DNA from: Bolinopsis microptera
Lineage: Eukaryota > Ctenophora > Tentaculata > Lobata > Bolinopsidae
Direction of reading: 5' to 3'
Assembly (NCBI RefSeq): GCF_026151205.1
Contig: NC_087075.1
Span: forward strand, 13,252,303 to 13,316,302
Length of the DNA stretch: 64,000 nucleotides
Below are positions 13,801-22,390 of this stretch, piece by piece (positions within the stretch are counted from its first letter, which is position 1; each line of letters starts with the position of its first letter). The position numbers and the translations under genes were made by a program. The notes under the pieces were generated by a model. That model was not told the origin of the DNA and made no database searches. It worked only from the letters and a program-made list of their open reading frames with translations.

Positions 13801-16800
13801 AGCACCAGGTCCGTAGAGAGGGTCCGTGGGAAGGAGGAGGACTGGCATCTGCTCCCCGAGTGTGGCGCCTATATTAGACGGCATGCACCTCCTCTTTATA
13901 AACACAGGTACAGTCAGTTGCAAACTCTTATCTCAAACTCTAAGGACTGGGGAGAAAAGATTCAGAAAATCGTTATCAAAATGGAGAAAATAAAGAACTC
14001 CACATCGTCTAGTCTTAACAAGATGAAGCACTAGAAAACTTTCAGATAATTACCACAAATGGGCGATAAAATACTGGACGGATATCACGAGTACCGACAG
14101 ATGAATAAAGGCAAAACAGAAATCTGCGAAATTAACTTAAACGTCTCGAGGTACTCTAATCTTTGTACGGTTATTAGCGACGAGCCTATCTTCACGACAC
14201 ATTTTATTGGCGCAACGACACGATATCGCCTGGTGATCTATATACTGCTGAAAAATAAATTAGGGCTGCTAAATTGGCAAGGTGTGAAGGTATTCACACC
14301 ATCAAGGATGAACGATTTTTGTCGGCAAACGCAATGAACGCTGAAACGTCAACATACGATACCGTACTAAAAGATACAGCATCGTGGATGTTTATCAATT
14401 ATAGTAGGCCACGTGACAGTGGTTACCATGGCAACTGGTCGAAGATAGTGGTCACGTGACCGGTAAAGCTGCACGGAGTCCAGCAATCACCGTCAGCTAC
14501 TCCACTTCAAGCCAGCTACAAATGAGCAACACTTTAATTTATAGCTGTTTTTTTCATTGTGTGTGTTAATGTGACGTTTATCAGTGTGGTAAATAAGGAC
14601 TTTGGGGACGTTGAGCGTGTGAGGTATCACAGTAATTGAAACGTTAGTATAACCATTATAAACTAAGACAAATACCGGTGAATGTTAATACGGCGACTCA
14701 CTTCCATTGGAACGGTACAAAATGGTAGAGACAGTAATGTATTTTAACGCATGTAAAGTTACAATGGTTCCAATAGTAATATTACTCACTTTGGGAGTAA
14801 AAGTAAAGTTTTAACAATATCTATTTAAGTATAGCTGCATAATATGCGCTCGATAATTTGAGAGATTGCTTATTAGTAATAAGCAATCTCTCAAATTATT
14901 GATAATGAAATCAAGTAATAATATTACTTGATATCATTTTCATGTGCATACTGGAGATTTGTTGTGTATCAAAGACAACTGATAAGCGAAAGCGTGACCC
15001 ACAAGCTTGCCCAAATACAAAACACCTTCTGGTTTGATATTTACCCATTAAAAATAACGAGGAACCTTTGTTTTGCGTAAACTGAACAATGAAAAAAATC
15101 ACTTGAAAATGATAATAAAGAAGTGAACTTTACTTACGAGCCTTCGTCGGAGGATGAGGAAGATTCCCCGCTCATCAAATGCATCTCCAGCACAGACGTG
15201 ACAATGGAGTACCCCCGATGGTTATGCTTTCTAATGCAAGGAATTGTTGCAAAAGCACTCAGCGAATCCCAACAAGTTTCGGTTGCGAAAATATCTGCTG
15301 AATTTGAAAGAAATTGGAATGCATTTAACCCAGCTAGTCATAGGTTTGCTCCGACACAAAGATAAGATGCCGGATGCGAAAGCTGAAAAAATGACTATGA
15401 TCTCTGTACTTCTGTAGCTTGGAATAACGAACTGAATATCAGAATATGAGCTGACATGCCAAGCTTAGTGTGACTCAACTATGAGTACTATCAATATCAT
15501 GTGTAACTGACTTGGCAGCAGTAAATCAATATTGCAGACAGTACACTAGGTAGTAACCGGTGGGGTCACGACTGGTAGTTGTCAGGGGTCACGTGGCTGG
15601 TTAGACCCACTGCAGGATGGTGAGAGCCCGGGGTGCTATAAGACCTGCTTGACGACAAACGACCACGATTATGAACTAAGTTAATTACAGTTATGACTGT
15701 AAGCCATGATAACAGCACACAAATTACCACTGAATGCTGACAATGTTTAATACCTACCAAACGTTGTACAAAACACACTGATTCACAAGAGAGAGATATT
15801 CTCCGGTATAATAATAAACACATGAGCCCGTAATGAAGGGACATCTGGTTAAGATGGTATTGTTAAAACTTGAATTGGCATTTGTAAGGCGCTTGTCTGT
15901 TCGGTCGTTATGGCATCTTTGGTATCCTTGGTAACCCCATGCATTCATGGTAACCCCATGGTGGTATCAGGTATATTGGATAGTGGAGGAACAAAGAAGG
16001 TGTAATTAGAGTACAATTTAAGATACATTTTGTATGGGGTCACAGCATCGCTTTGACGGTGCGGGGAGTTGATGCACCTTTCACGTACAAGAGTTTGTTT
16101 GATTTACTTGCTGTGAGGCAGTGAGGTGTATCAGCTACATGGGACAGGGTCCCCCCTTTCCTTTCTTAGTCACAGATTGAGACCTCATGTAAAGAATGGA
16201 GGACACATCTTTACAAAAAGGTTAAAAGACTTTACTACTTCAAAATGGACCATTCTCACAGCAGCAGACAGTCACGGACAACCACAAAAACTCTGGCTAA
16301 AGTTTTTCAAATTTTATTTTGCTTACTTCCTTAAATTGTTTCAATTTTACGATGATTTCCGCACACTAAGCACGAAAAGTTGAGGAACGTATTTAATATT
16401 TATGCAGAAAGTATGCATGCATGATCTATGTTCGTATAGAGTGAATACTGAATTATAACACTCACGGTACCCCTGCATGGGACCCAATTTCAGATTGGTT
16501 GACAAGCAATTCAAAATGTACCAATAAATTGTGTTTAAATAAATTCTCCTCCATATAAATTTATAGGTTGTCTCCTTCAAAATGATGAAGTATACGATTA
16601 TACTATGATCTTTGCATTCTCGAGATAAGCATCTGATCAATCCTTAGATAAGTCCAACACCGTCACAATTCAAATATAATCACTCACTTTAAGAGTGAGG
16701 ATCATCACTAAGTCCCCCTAAAACACCGTGAATTTCCCCCACTGTGCACTGTATTTCAGGAGTTATCTGTACATAACTTGTCCAGAAACTAAATTGCATA

Positions 16801-17006
16801 AATATGCATTATGCAACTTCTCAAGAATTGAAATTAAATAAAGATGATCATGCACTAAACATTACTCACGTCTGTAGACCCAAGTCGGGAGAGGCAATCA
16901 TTCGGGTGTAGTAAACCGTTTTACTGTCATGTCTCAGACGGTTATACTTCCTCAAGATCCTCTTCCTCAGCACCCGCTCCAGATCTGCGTGCACTTTCAC
17001 TGGCAT
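4747..17006 (-). CDS. Cyclic-nucleotide-binding-domain protein, CNBD2-like, N-terminal part (spliced, partial)
   Basis: Minus-strand exons chain by phase: 17006-16870 (starts ATG, ends phase 2), 15230-15138 (2/2), about 13892-12891 (2/2, with one frameshift), 8305-7364 (2/2), 6902-6797 (2/0), a missing exon, 5287-5167 (2/0), 4881-4747 (0/0, donor GTGTGT). The first ~700 residues are basic and Ser/Arg-rich, with many RRxS sites resembling protein kinase A targets. The last two exons read like the segment just before the cNMP-binding domain of CNBD2-type proteins (AFDPSLYKAQRIK, then KRPEDRTEEEIQ...FAEYPLNMQ). The cNMP domain itself must lie to the left of 4747, past the nested plus-strand gene. 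CNBD2 relatives are linked to sperm flagella and cAMP signalling. Assignment by remembered family style only; alternatives are another cNMP-domain protein or two adjacent genes, with the 8292 ATG as a second start. Confidence 0.5.
5167..5287 (-). CDS. CNBD2-like gene, exon upstream of the cNMP region
   Basis: Acceptor TTTTCCTCAG|, 121 nt (1 + 40 codons), donor ATCAAG|GTAATT, phase 0. It encodes a Lys/Glu-rich helix and then KMTFLPAFDPSLYKAQRIK. Joined directly to the next exon it reads as one block typical of the region just before a cyclic-nucleotide-binding domain. Confidence 0.6.
5691..6104 (-). CDS. Candidate exon or alternative first exon, 137 codons
   Basis: An open frame starts at ATG 6104 (MQRRHPIIRSISWSL...) and closes after ...ATTMNKCLKIFKVALP. 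The composition resembles the Ser/Arg-rich neighbours. I find no acceptor upstream of the ATG in frame, so it may be an alternative first exon. A weak donor (AAG|GTGGCT) precedes the stop. Its phase does not by itself bridge exon 5 to the 5287 exon. Possibly a chance ORF. Confidence 0.35.
   Translation of the reverse strand: MQRRHPIIRSISWSLAENVPGTSQSRPTRTSDTKPPGQVPLRPQDSSKEEHRGTPCETEPATSNLICQFLNSISKNSPCRSEIEDVYQRRDDADTLASPRASRRGFRGQLGPFAHWQSIEDATTMNKCLKIFKVALP
6797..6902 (-). CDS. CNBD2-like gene, exon 5
   Basis: Acceptor TATTTCCAG|G joins the phase-2 end of exon 4 to give ...ELG-LFRENSRSAESAYRKR..., ending at ELDDEDY and a consensus donor GTAAGT, phase 0. Length 106 nt. The phase does not match the next recognised exon (5287-5167), so another exon must lie between. 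Confidence 0.6.
7364..8305 (-). CDS. CNBD2-like gene, exon 4 (large Ser/Arg-rich exon)
   Basis: A strong pyrimidine-rich acceptor (CTGTTTTTCGTAG|) at 8305 takes phase 2 and runs in frame through an internal Met at 8292 (MATQVSVFLETDLINMVSGG) to a donor GAACTTGG|GTAAGAG at 7364, phase 2; 942 nt. The Met at 8292 has a good context (ACACCATGG) and could also be an independent start. The protein is basic, with many RRGS, RRMS and RRES motifs that resemble PKA phosphorylation sites. Confidence 0.62.
8306..9724. other. Intron sequence with short AT-rich tandem copies
   Basis: No coding exon was recognised. Around 9410-9600 a ~65-base sequence (AATATTACTAAT, AATTAAAACGGA, TTCAAGACACCACGC) occurs three times imperfectly in tandem. 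It lies in the intron between exons 3 and 4 of the CNBD2-like gene. Confidence 0.4.
9420..9600. repeat. Imperfect ~65-bp tandem triplet
   Basis: Three consecutive copies share the blocks ACTAATYGAATTAAAACGGA and CAAGACACCACGCAAAA, with small indels between them. Confidence 0.7.
9725..10408 (-). CDS. Candidate phase-1/1 exon with Thr-Pro-Ala repeats
   Basis: Minus-strand open frame from acceptor CAGCCCTACAG| (10408) to donor GAAGAAA|GTAAGA (9725), 684 nt, phase 1 at both ends. It encodes nine 9-residue repeats (TTPATRTAS type), then Ser/Lys-rich disordered sequence and PKLPKKKKKKVKKRPSIS, which resembles a nuclear localisation signal. The phases do not match the surrounding CNBD2-like introns (phase 2), so it would belong to a different transcript or is not an exon. 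The opposite-strand ORF (AGVVDAVLV repeats) is the complement of the same minisatellite. Confidence 0.38.
10156..10398. repeat. 27-bp minisatellite (about 9 copies)
   Basis: The unit is GCTGGGGTAGTCGATGCTGT plus TCTAGTA on the plus strand. Variants swap GTCGAT/GTCCAT and TGTTCT/TGGTCT. The unit is a multiple of three, so it stays open in frame on both strands. Confidence 0.9.
10409..12890. other. Non-coding, presumed intron
   Basis: I see no supported exon. A short CTACTACTACTACTA-type trinucleotide run lies near 12240-12265. A GCAGTATCATAATC stretch near 11124 resembles the start of a U4-like RNA only superficially and was not called. Confidence 0.35.
12891..13892 (-). CDS. CNBD2-like gene, exon 3 (contains a 1-nt frameshift)
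   Basis: The left boundary is a clean donor (CATGCAAG|GTGAGT, phase 2). The right boundary is uncertain: weak phase-2 acceptors lie around 13886-13892, or translation may begin at the ATG at 13884 (MPSNIGATLGEQMPV...). The frame from 13884 runs through FYGFDEYVPPQK and then, at the A4 run at 13658-13661, good coding switches to another frame (VHEIDSKEFAKMYKHDEVED...). One more A would join them. The rest is Ser/Arg-rich with repeated R-K-L-S-N-T blocks. Either an assembly indel or a true lesion. Confidence 0.6.
13908..14034 (+). CDS. Candidate plus-strand terminal exon
   Basis: After a possible acceptor (CTTTATAAACACAG|) the plus strand reads YSQLQTLISNSKDWGEKIQK and on to ...SSSLNKMKH and TAG at 14032. 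The residue mix is coding-like, but no upstream partner exon is evident because the preceding kilobase is occupied by minus-strand coding sequence. It may be chance. A further ORF, 14059-14337 (+, starts ATG), is equally unproven. Confidence 0.2.
14422..14435. promoter_or_regulatory. Perfect RFX X-box flanked by two E-boxes
   Basis: GTTACCATGGCAAC matches the palindromic RFX-factor X-box (GTNRCC N RGYAAC type) perfectly. CACGTG E-boxes lie on each side at 14410-14415 and 14453-14458, the latter within GTCACGTGAC. RFX sites typically control ciliary genes. It lies about 540 bp upstream of the ATG at 13884 on the minus strand, or in intron 2 if the gene starts at 17006. Confidence 0.6.
14853..14899. 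repeat. Perfect 22-bp-arm hairpin
   Basis: Arms of 22 bases pair perfectly (ATAATTTGAGAGATTGCTTATT and its complement) around an AGT loop. A second hairpin, ATCAAGTAATA / TATTACTTGAT with a 1-base loop, follows at about 14911-14933. They may be remnants of a small foldback element. Confidence 0.85.
15138..15230 (-). CDS. CNBD2-like gene, exon 2
   Basis: Acceptor CCTTGCATTAG| then A-AAG-CAT, donor GGCTC|GTAAGT. The 93-nt exon is 1 + 90 + 2, so it takes the phase-2 end of exon 1 and passes phase 2 on. It encodes KHNHRGYSIVTSVLEMHLMS followed by an acidic Ser run. The plus-strand ORF across it (15123-15365) has no ATG start and is a shadow. Confidence 0.55.
16870..17006 (-). CDS. CNBD2-like gene, exon 1
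   Basis: The ATG at 17006-17004 opens MPVKVHADLERVLRKRILRK and continues to a consensus donor (CAGAC|GTGAGT) at 16870, phase 2. The residues are basic and helical. Upstream, an acceptor-like CAG at about 17063 precedes a purine-rich leader that contains an (AAAGAG)n run, so a 5' untranslated intron is likely. The plus-strand ORF over the same bases is a shadow rich in Phe-Ser from the complementary (CTTTCT)n. Confidence 0.6.
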
Positions 17007-17011
17007 CTATC

Positions 17012-17060
17012 TGCCTGTTTCTCTTTCTCTTTCTCTTTCTCTTTCTCTTTCTCTTTCTGT
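17012..17060. repeat. Hexanucleotide microsatellite (CTTTCT)n
   Basis: About five to six CTTTCT units on the plus strand (AAAGAG on the minus strand) lie directly upstream of the putative start codon of the minus-strand gene, probably in its 5' untranslated leader. Confidence 0.8.
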
Positions 17061-17962
17061 CTCTGTTTCAAGGAGGTATCCAGAGGTGTATTCAGAATAG
17101 TATTAGTCGCTAAGAAGAATCTTCAAAATGTAGAGATAGTTCCGGAGTGTCCAACGTCCAAACGTACAACAACAACAAACGTGTCTCAAAAGATCTTAGA
17201 AAGTTCTTCCGGTTACTTCAATAGTTCGCATAGATAAACAATTTGTTCCTAAGCACTAAGGATATGTTAGCAAGGAACAACTCGACCACTTTGAAAGTTA
17301 TGACGCAGGAGGAAACCGTAAAAACTGATGAGTTTCCCAGCATTATCCCATCATTTCCAATATCGCTCTTCCCCAGTCAGTGCCTTCCCAAATTGGATTA
17401 TTGTTTTGTTAAAATTAGAACGAAACTCTTTGACAGAATCAGGATTATTTCCAGTAGGATCCGGAGCTATCTCACCATTGGTTTTCAACAGATCACGTGA
17501 TACGAGTAACCGCTAAGATTGGTTGTGGACTGTACCAATACAATACAGCAAGAATCAATGACCAACCAACACGTTGCTATAGTTACAATTAGTATGTAGT
17601 CCGTAATGACGTTGGAAACATACAACAGAGGTGAACGGGGCAACTAAGTGGACTGAGTGGGGTTAGTGGGTATCTCCTAATCTCATCACCCGCGTGCACC
17701 CCAGCACCAATGCAAAACGTCGATTATGTAAAAGTGCATGATAATGTGCTTTTATCTCGCGACCCGATCTACCGTTATTATCTTATTATCTGTATGAAAA
17801 GCGGAGCTGAGAGGGGCAGCTGGTTTTAATCATGAGATTAAGGCACAGATTGGATTCGTAAGGGCCTAAGCGATCGTAGGGGATTGTAAACTTATAAGTT
17901 ATAATTGTAAATAATATCGGTAAACATCGATATTTTCCAACGAATAACGAATTTGAATTTCG

Positions 17963-17975
17963 GTTGCTAGGTAAC
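17963..17975. promoter_or_regulatory. X-box-like RFX motif
   Basis: GTTGCT-A-GGTAAC has two good RFX half-sites with a one-base spacer. It is upstream of the first exon of the minus-strand gene. Weaker than the 14422 site. Confidence 0.35.
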
Positions 17976-18100
17976 CTGCCGTGATTACTATGGGGCAACC
18001 TCTTAGAATCCAATTCAACCATTAAGAGCTCCTACTTCAAAAAATCTTTCAACAGAAATGAATTATGTTGCGCTGTTTAAGAATCATTAAGATAGTTAAG

Positions 18101-18343
18101 TTACCTTACTCGGGAATATTATGACTGGGATAAAGTGGTGGGTTTTGGAAAATTCCGCCATATTTTTCCCGGTCATTAATTTTCCCAGTCATAAATTAAC
18201 CCGCTATAATGTTCCCGAGTAAGGTAAACTAATAGTAATACATTTGATGCTTGGTGGGTTTTGGAAAATTCCGCCATATTTTTCCCGGTCATTAATTTTC
18301 CCAGTCATTAATTAACCCGCTATAATATTCCAGAGTAAGGTAA
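18101..18343. mobile_element. MITE dimer with GTTAAG target-site duplication
   Basis: A complete 127-bp unit (18101-18227) has terminal inverted repeats TTACCTTACTCGGGAA / TTCCCGAGTAAGGTAA. A second, 5'-truncated copy of its interior and right end follows (18251-18343). The whole composite is flanked by GTTAAG at 18095-18100 and 18344-18349. No coding capacity. Probably a non-autonomous DNA element; the TIR does not let me name a superfamily. Confidence 0.8.
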
Positions 18344-18687
18344 GTTAAGGTCGGATTTTTGGATTACCCTGTTGTCCCTGTACTATAAGTATTATGAGTA
18401 TGACCGATTATGGTTAAAAGAGTAAATAAAAGAGTAATCTCTCTGAATTCGATCCTTACTTTCTACGTCTGCTCCGGCTCCGAGCTCTAACTCCTGAAGA
18501 ACACTCGGTAGACTCACACCTATTCAGTCTCCTGCCAGTGCGTTCAGTCACGGCTACTTCTGTGTTGCTCCTTTCAAATGTGTGGCTCCTTGCTAGAGCT
18601 CCTGAAACTCTGTGACCAGGTTGAGGAAGTTAGAGTGTTATATTGCTGGAAATCAAGAGGTTTGTATTTATCACTAGTCCTTGTCAA

Positions 18688-19485
18688 CAGGGTTGTGAAA
18701 TACGTGTTTTACGTTTTTTTGAATTGGAGCGTTTTTACGTCTTTTTAACAGGTTTTTGCGTATTTATTTAAAAAACGTTGTGATTTATACGGAAATTTAC
18801 AATGTTTTAACGGTCACCGACTACCAGTAAACGAACCTGCGAAGTACGAACACTGAGGCCTGGGCCACAATCACATAAGCAAATTGCAGTCTTCAGTGAC
18901 GAGAGGATAAGCGACCTTACCCTTCTCAGTCACGAAAAGGAGCTTGTCAAAGCTATAGACATTGCTGTCATTATTGACAAGTTTGCTGAGAGTAACCGCA
19001 GTGTTGTGTTGAATTGAACATTCTCAGTGTCAATTATGTTCTAATTGTTATTAAAATATTTTTACATTTATTTTCACATTTAAAACATTATGTTTTATTG
19101 AACTCTTCAACTTCAAGTTAATTCAGACACTTTCTGGTAAGGTTATTAGCTTCTAAAAAGGCAAAATTTTCAGGGGGGCTTCGCCCCCCTAGACCCCCTC
19201 AGAAAGGGGGCTGCGCCCCCAGACCCCTGCCGCAGCGCCTTCAGCGCTGTATGTGAATCTCCTTGGTGCTTCGCACCAAGTTGCACCCCCAAGAATAATC
19301 GGCTGGAGCCATGCCTGGTCAACACAACTGGCAAGTTTGATTGGTCATACCGCTACATTTTGAATTTTCACGTGAGTCTGCTTGATTAGATTATGCGAAC
19401 GTTTTTTCTCGTTTTTTGAAAAAAATAGAAAAAAGCACGTTTTGAACGTTTTTTGAGTTTACCATTTACGTTTTTCACAACCCTG
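18688..19485 (+). mobile_element. Non-autonomous hAT element, 798 bp
   Basis: Terminal inverted repeats CAGGGTTGTGAAA... and ...TTTTTCACAACCCTG are bounded by a perfect 8-bp duplication, CTTGTCAA (18680-18687 and 19486-19493), the hallmark of hAT transposition. The interior retains a C-terminal transposase fragment and a GC-rich block of stem-loops at about 19171-19275 (GGGGGGCTTCGCCCCCC and similar). The internal transposase is mostly deleted, so it needs an active hAT elsewhere to move. Confidence 0.9.
18859..19017 (+). pseudogene. hAT transposase C-terminal remnant
   Basis: An open stretch inside the hAT element reads FSDERISDLTLLSHEKELVK, then ...VIIDKFAESNR... and a stop at 19015. R-(I/L)-S-D-L-(T/A)-L-L/M..E..(I/V)ID.FA....R is the usual C-terminal tail after the hAT dimerisation domain. 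Nothing upstream of it within the element is open as transposase. Confidence 0.6.
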
Positions 19486-19493
19486 CTTGTCAA

Positions 19494-21802
19494 AGATTAA
19501 AAGCCAAATAAGCGATGAAAATGAATTGAACAAACCTTGAATTAATTGAAGGAAGTATTAGATAAGGGGAAGATTTAGAAGTGCAGTTTAAGTTCGTCCT
19601 AGAGCCGAATCCATTGCTATCAGTAATTTGTAACCTCGGTAGAGAGCGGGAAACTGAAGTAGAGCTTGCAGAGGAAACTCTGAAACTTCCACTATTTATT
19701 GGATCTACCACTGGGAGATACGATAAATTCGAGGACGACATCTTCTTTGCCGACTCAAATCTTTGAACTCGTAGATTCTGGCTGTCTAACTTATTCATCT
19801 CATCGTTTTCGTTTGGAGCAATTAGTTTCATCGTAGTCTTAATAGCTTACCATCCAACTGAGTTACGTTCGGGAAACGGCTAAAAATGACAGGAAAATTA
19901 AAAACAAGCTGAATTTAAACCAAATCAAGAAAATGGGAGTACATGGCATCGAATTCGGATACCAAATCCTCTCAAGTTGCAATGCAGCAGTGACAACGAC
20001 GTTTGAAATTACATGAAAGGTCAAATTTAAGCAGAATTTTAACATAAGGGCACGCATGGTAGCGGGATTAAGTAATTAAAGGCTTAAGCCTCTAAGTACT
20101 GTATGGCGTATGATTTGATAATGAGCCAATTATTGATAATGCGATAAAACTATTAATACTGGTGTTTTTCTCTAACAGAAACTGTGGGTATTTTTAGCCT
20201 TTAGTCACATGGTTTTATAAGAATTAATCACTAACAAGACAAATACAAATTATGAATAGAACGTGATGATTAGGTTACAAGGTTATATTACTATTAGTGC
20301 CTGTCATAAAAGTTGTTTATACAAATTGATCCGCTTTAGGAGAACTCAAACAAGCAAGTTATGCAACTCAAATTTGTCAGATATGTTAGTTAAAGAGATG
20401 AATTCACGTGAAAAGAGAACGATCTGGCCTAACAAGTGTTAAACTTTATTGTGTCACGGATGACTCCAAATACTTCGATATAAACCCGACTGCCAGACCA
20501 GATCTCTCTAAACAGATCAGGAACAATACACCTGCAACACTGACAGGTGATACAGGTGTTAGTCAGGGGGTGCCGTATAAAATTATTGGAGACTAAATGG
20601 TGTCCTGTTGGCAACACAGGTGCTGGTTAAGGTATCAGTGTCAACACCGGTATTTTCATTATAACTAGGTCAATTTGATGCAGTAAATTGGATTACAATG
20701 TTTCATCTTGGTTACGTCTAACTTGACAAGGACAAATTAAAATAGCGGATTCTATTTAGCTGTCAAATAAGAGTAATATTTTTATCCAACTATTACCTAC
20801 TCAACTAATTTTATCACAAATTCATACAACGGCAGTTTGAAATAATATTTGCACAGCAGATTTATTCTTGCTGTAAATTCTGATTTTTATTGTCACAAAT
20901 TACCGTCTAATCGTTTCTTTTCATTGCCATCATGAGCTAGAATTATACAGGAGCAAGGAGGTGTACAGAATATCTTACAACTACAATTTAAGTTTCCATG
21001 GCAAGAATCGTCATCTAATCGCCGCATGCCATTTTACTGCGTTAAATTCGTGTAAAAGATTATGATTTTCACGAGGCAAACCGAAGCGGGATTTGATTTT
21101 AGAGCATCGAAATAATCTTGTAAATGATGGACTTATTTTGAAATTGCTGCAATCAAACAGTTGATCGGTTGATGACTGCAGGTTACAGCCACAAAACGAA
21201 TAGAAAGGCGTACACATTTTGAAATCTTGCCAAGAACTGACTTTGAAAATATCAAACCAATTTAAAGCTTTTAGACATAGCTAGCGAATATTCAAGTAAC
21301 AAAGTGTGACCTTAGTAACACCTGTAAAATTTATTAATATATCATTGGTCTTCTTCATTTTATCAGTGTGAGTGATGTCCTACTTGATTTAATAAATTTA
21401 CATTTTGAATTTAGATGAAAATTAAACTTTGTGAGTTAGCTGGACAACTGACAACTACTACAGAGAGTGTGTCTGTTTATTACGTTCAAAGATAGGCTGG
21501 ACATGCTTACTTGCCAGCTGGTCTAAATTCAGTAAATTAGCAAACTACGGGAATTGGAAAATCATTTCTATTAGGTAATAGCGCTAAATTGATACGTTTG
21601 GCTGTTACAACTTACAGGTATTATCATCATCCATGATTCATGGACTAAACGCGAATGCCAGTTATCAGATTCTCAGATTAAGATATAAGGCGACATATTT
21701 GTTAAAACATAGGGCGATATATAACCATATTCTTTAAAGTGAAAAGTTTTCTCGACTAAATAAAGAACAGTCAAAATCTTCGTTTAAATTTAGTATTGAC
21801 AA
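19494..21802. other. Non-coding stretch, nothing recognised
   Basis: Short ORFs on both strands (such as 19490-19831 minus and 20408-20596 plus) have no splice or family support. AT-rich, with no tandem repeats of note. Confidence 0.35.
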
Positions 21803-21897
21803 CGAAGACGTGGGGGTCAGCCCAATTATTGACTAATATCGACCTGTCGATATTAGTCGCCTCAAGTCGTCCATGGGCCTGACCCCACGCCTCTACG
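21803..21897. repeat. Long imperfect hairpin (foldback)
   Basis: Outer arms CGTGGGGGTCAGCCCA and TGGGCCTGACCCCACG pair, and inside them GACTAATATCGAC / GTCGATATTAGTC pair perfectly around CT. It could be a MITE remnant or a structured RNA; no expression evidence is visible. Confidence 0.7.
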
Positions 21898-22390
21898 ATG
21901 ATATCAACTGTACAAAAACATATATGATCAGGCTGTGGGAGGTGATTAATGCTCCATGAGACCTAATCTGGATAAATCTCGTCACACTTTGTGACTTTAA
22001 TCCCGAATTTCGTCAAAAAGTAACGAATTTTAATAAAAATTGACCGTCGCATGCATGTGGGATCGTTTATGATTAATTCGTGCCACCTTAAAAATTTAAA
22101 AGTAAAATGGCTACATTAATTTTTTATTAAGATTGTTTTGCAAGCTTTTAAACAGTAGTGTAAAAAAATCGCAACATCTGGCAAAATCCGACAATAAATA
22201 AGAAGCTACCAATAGTTGCAGTTTGATTACAAGTACGAGCACAATCACCTAACTACCTAAACTGTGAATGAATTTAAAATTTTAGATAGACGATGATCAA
22301 ATCTGGAAGTAAAGTGGATTTACAGCCAGAGAACTATGCACGTGAGTATACGACTAAGCAATGTAGCATGTTTATATACCAAATTAAAAC

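Larger units (their letters stand above)
14035..15137. other. Intron with hairpins and X-box
   Basis: Between exons 2 and 3 of the CNBD2-like gene. Apart from the X-box and hairpins listed separately, I see only AT-rich sequence and an unproven plus-strand ORF (14059-14337). Confidence 0.4.
17007..18094. other. Upstream region of the CNBD2-like gene
   Basis: No coding exon was supported. An X-box-like site (GTTGCTAGGTAAC, 17963-17975) lies about 960 bp upstream of the ATG at 17006. Short plus-strand ORFs here lack splice or family support. Confidence 0.35.

Noticed and set aside
15123-15365. Plus-strand ORF, 80 codons
   Set aside because: No ATG at its start; the strand-opposite exon 2 with consensus splice sites and matching phases explains the open frame.
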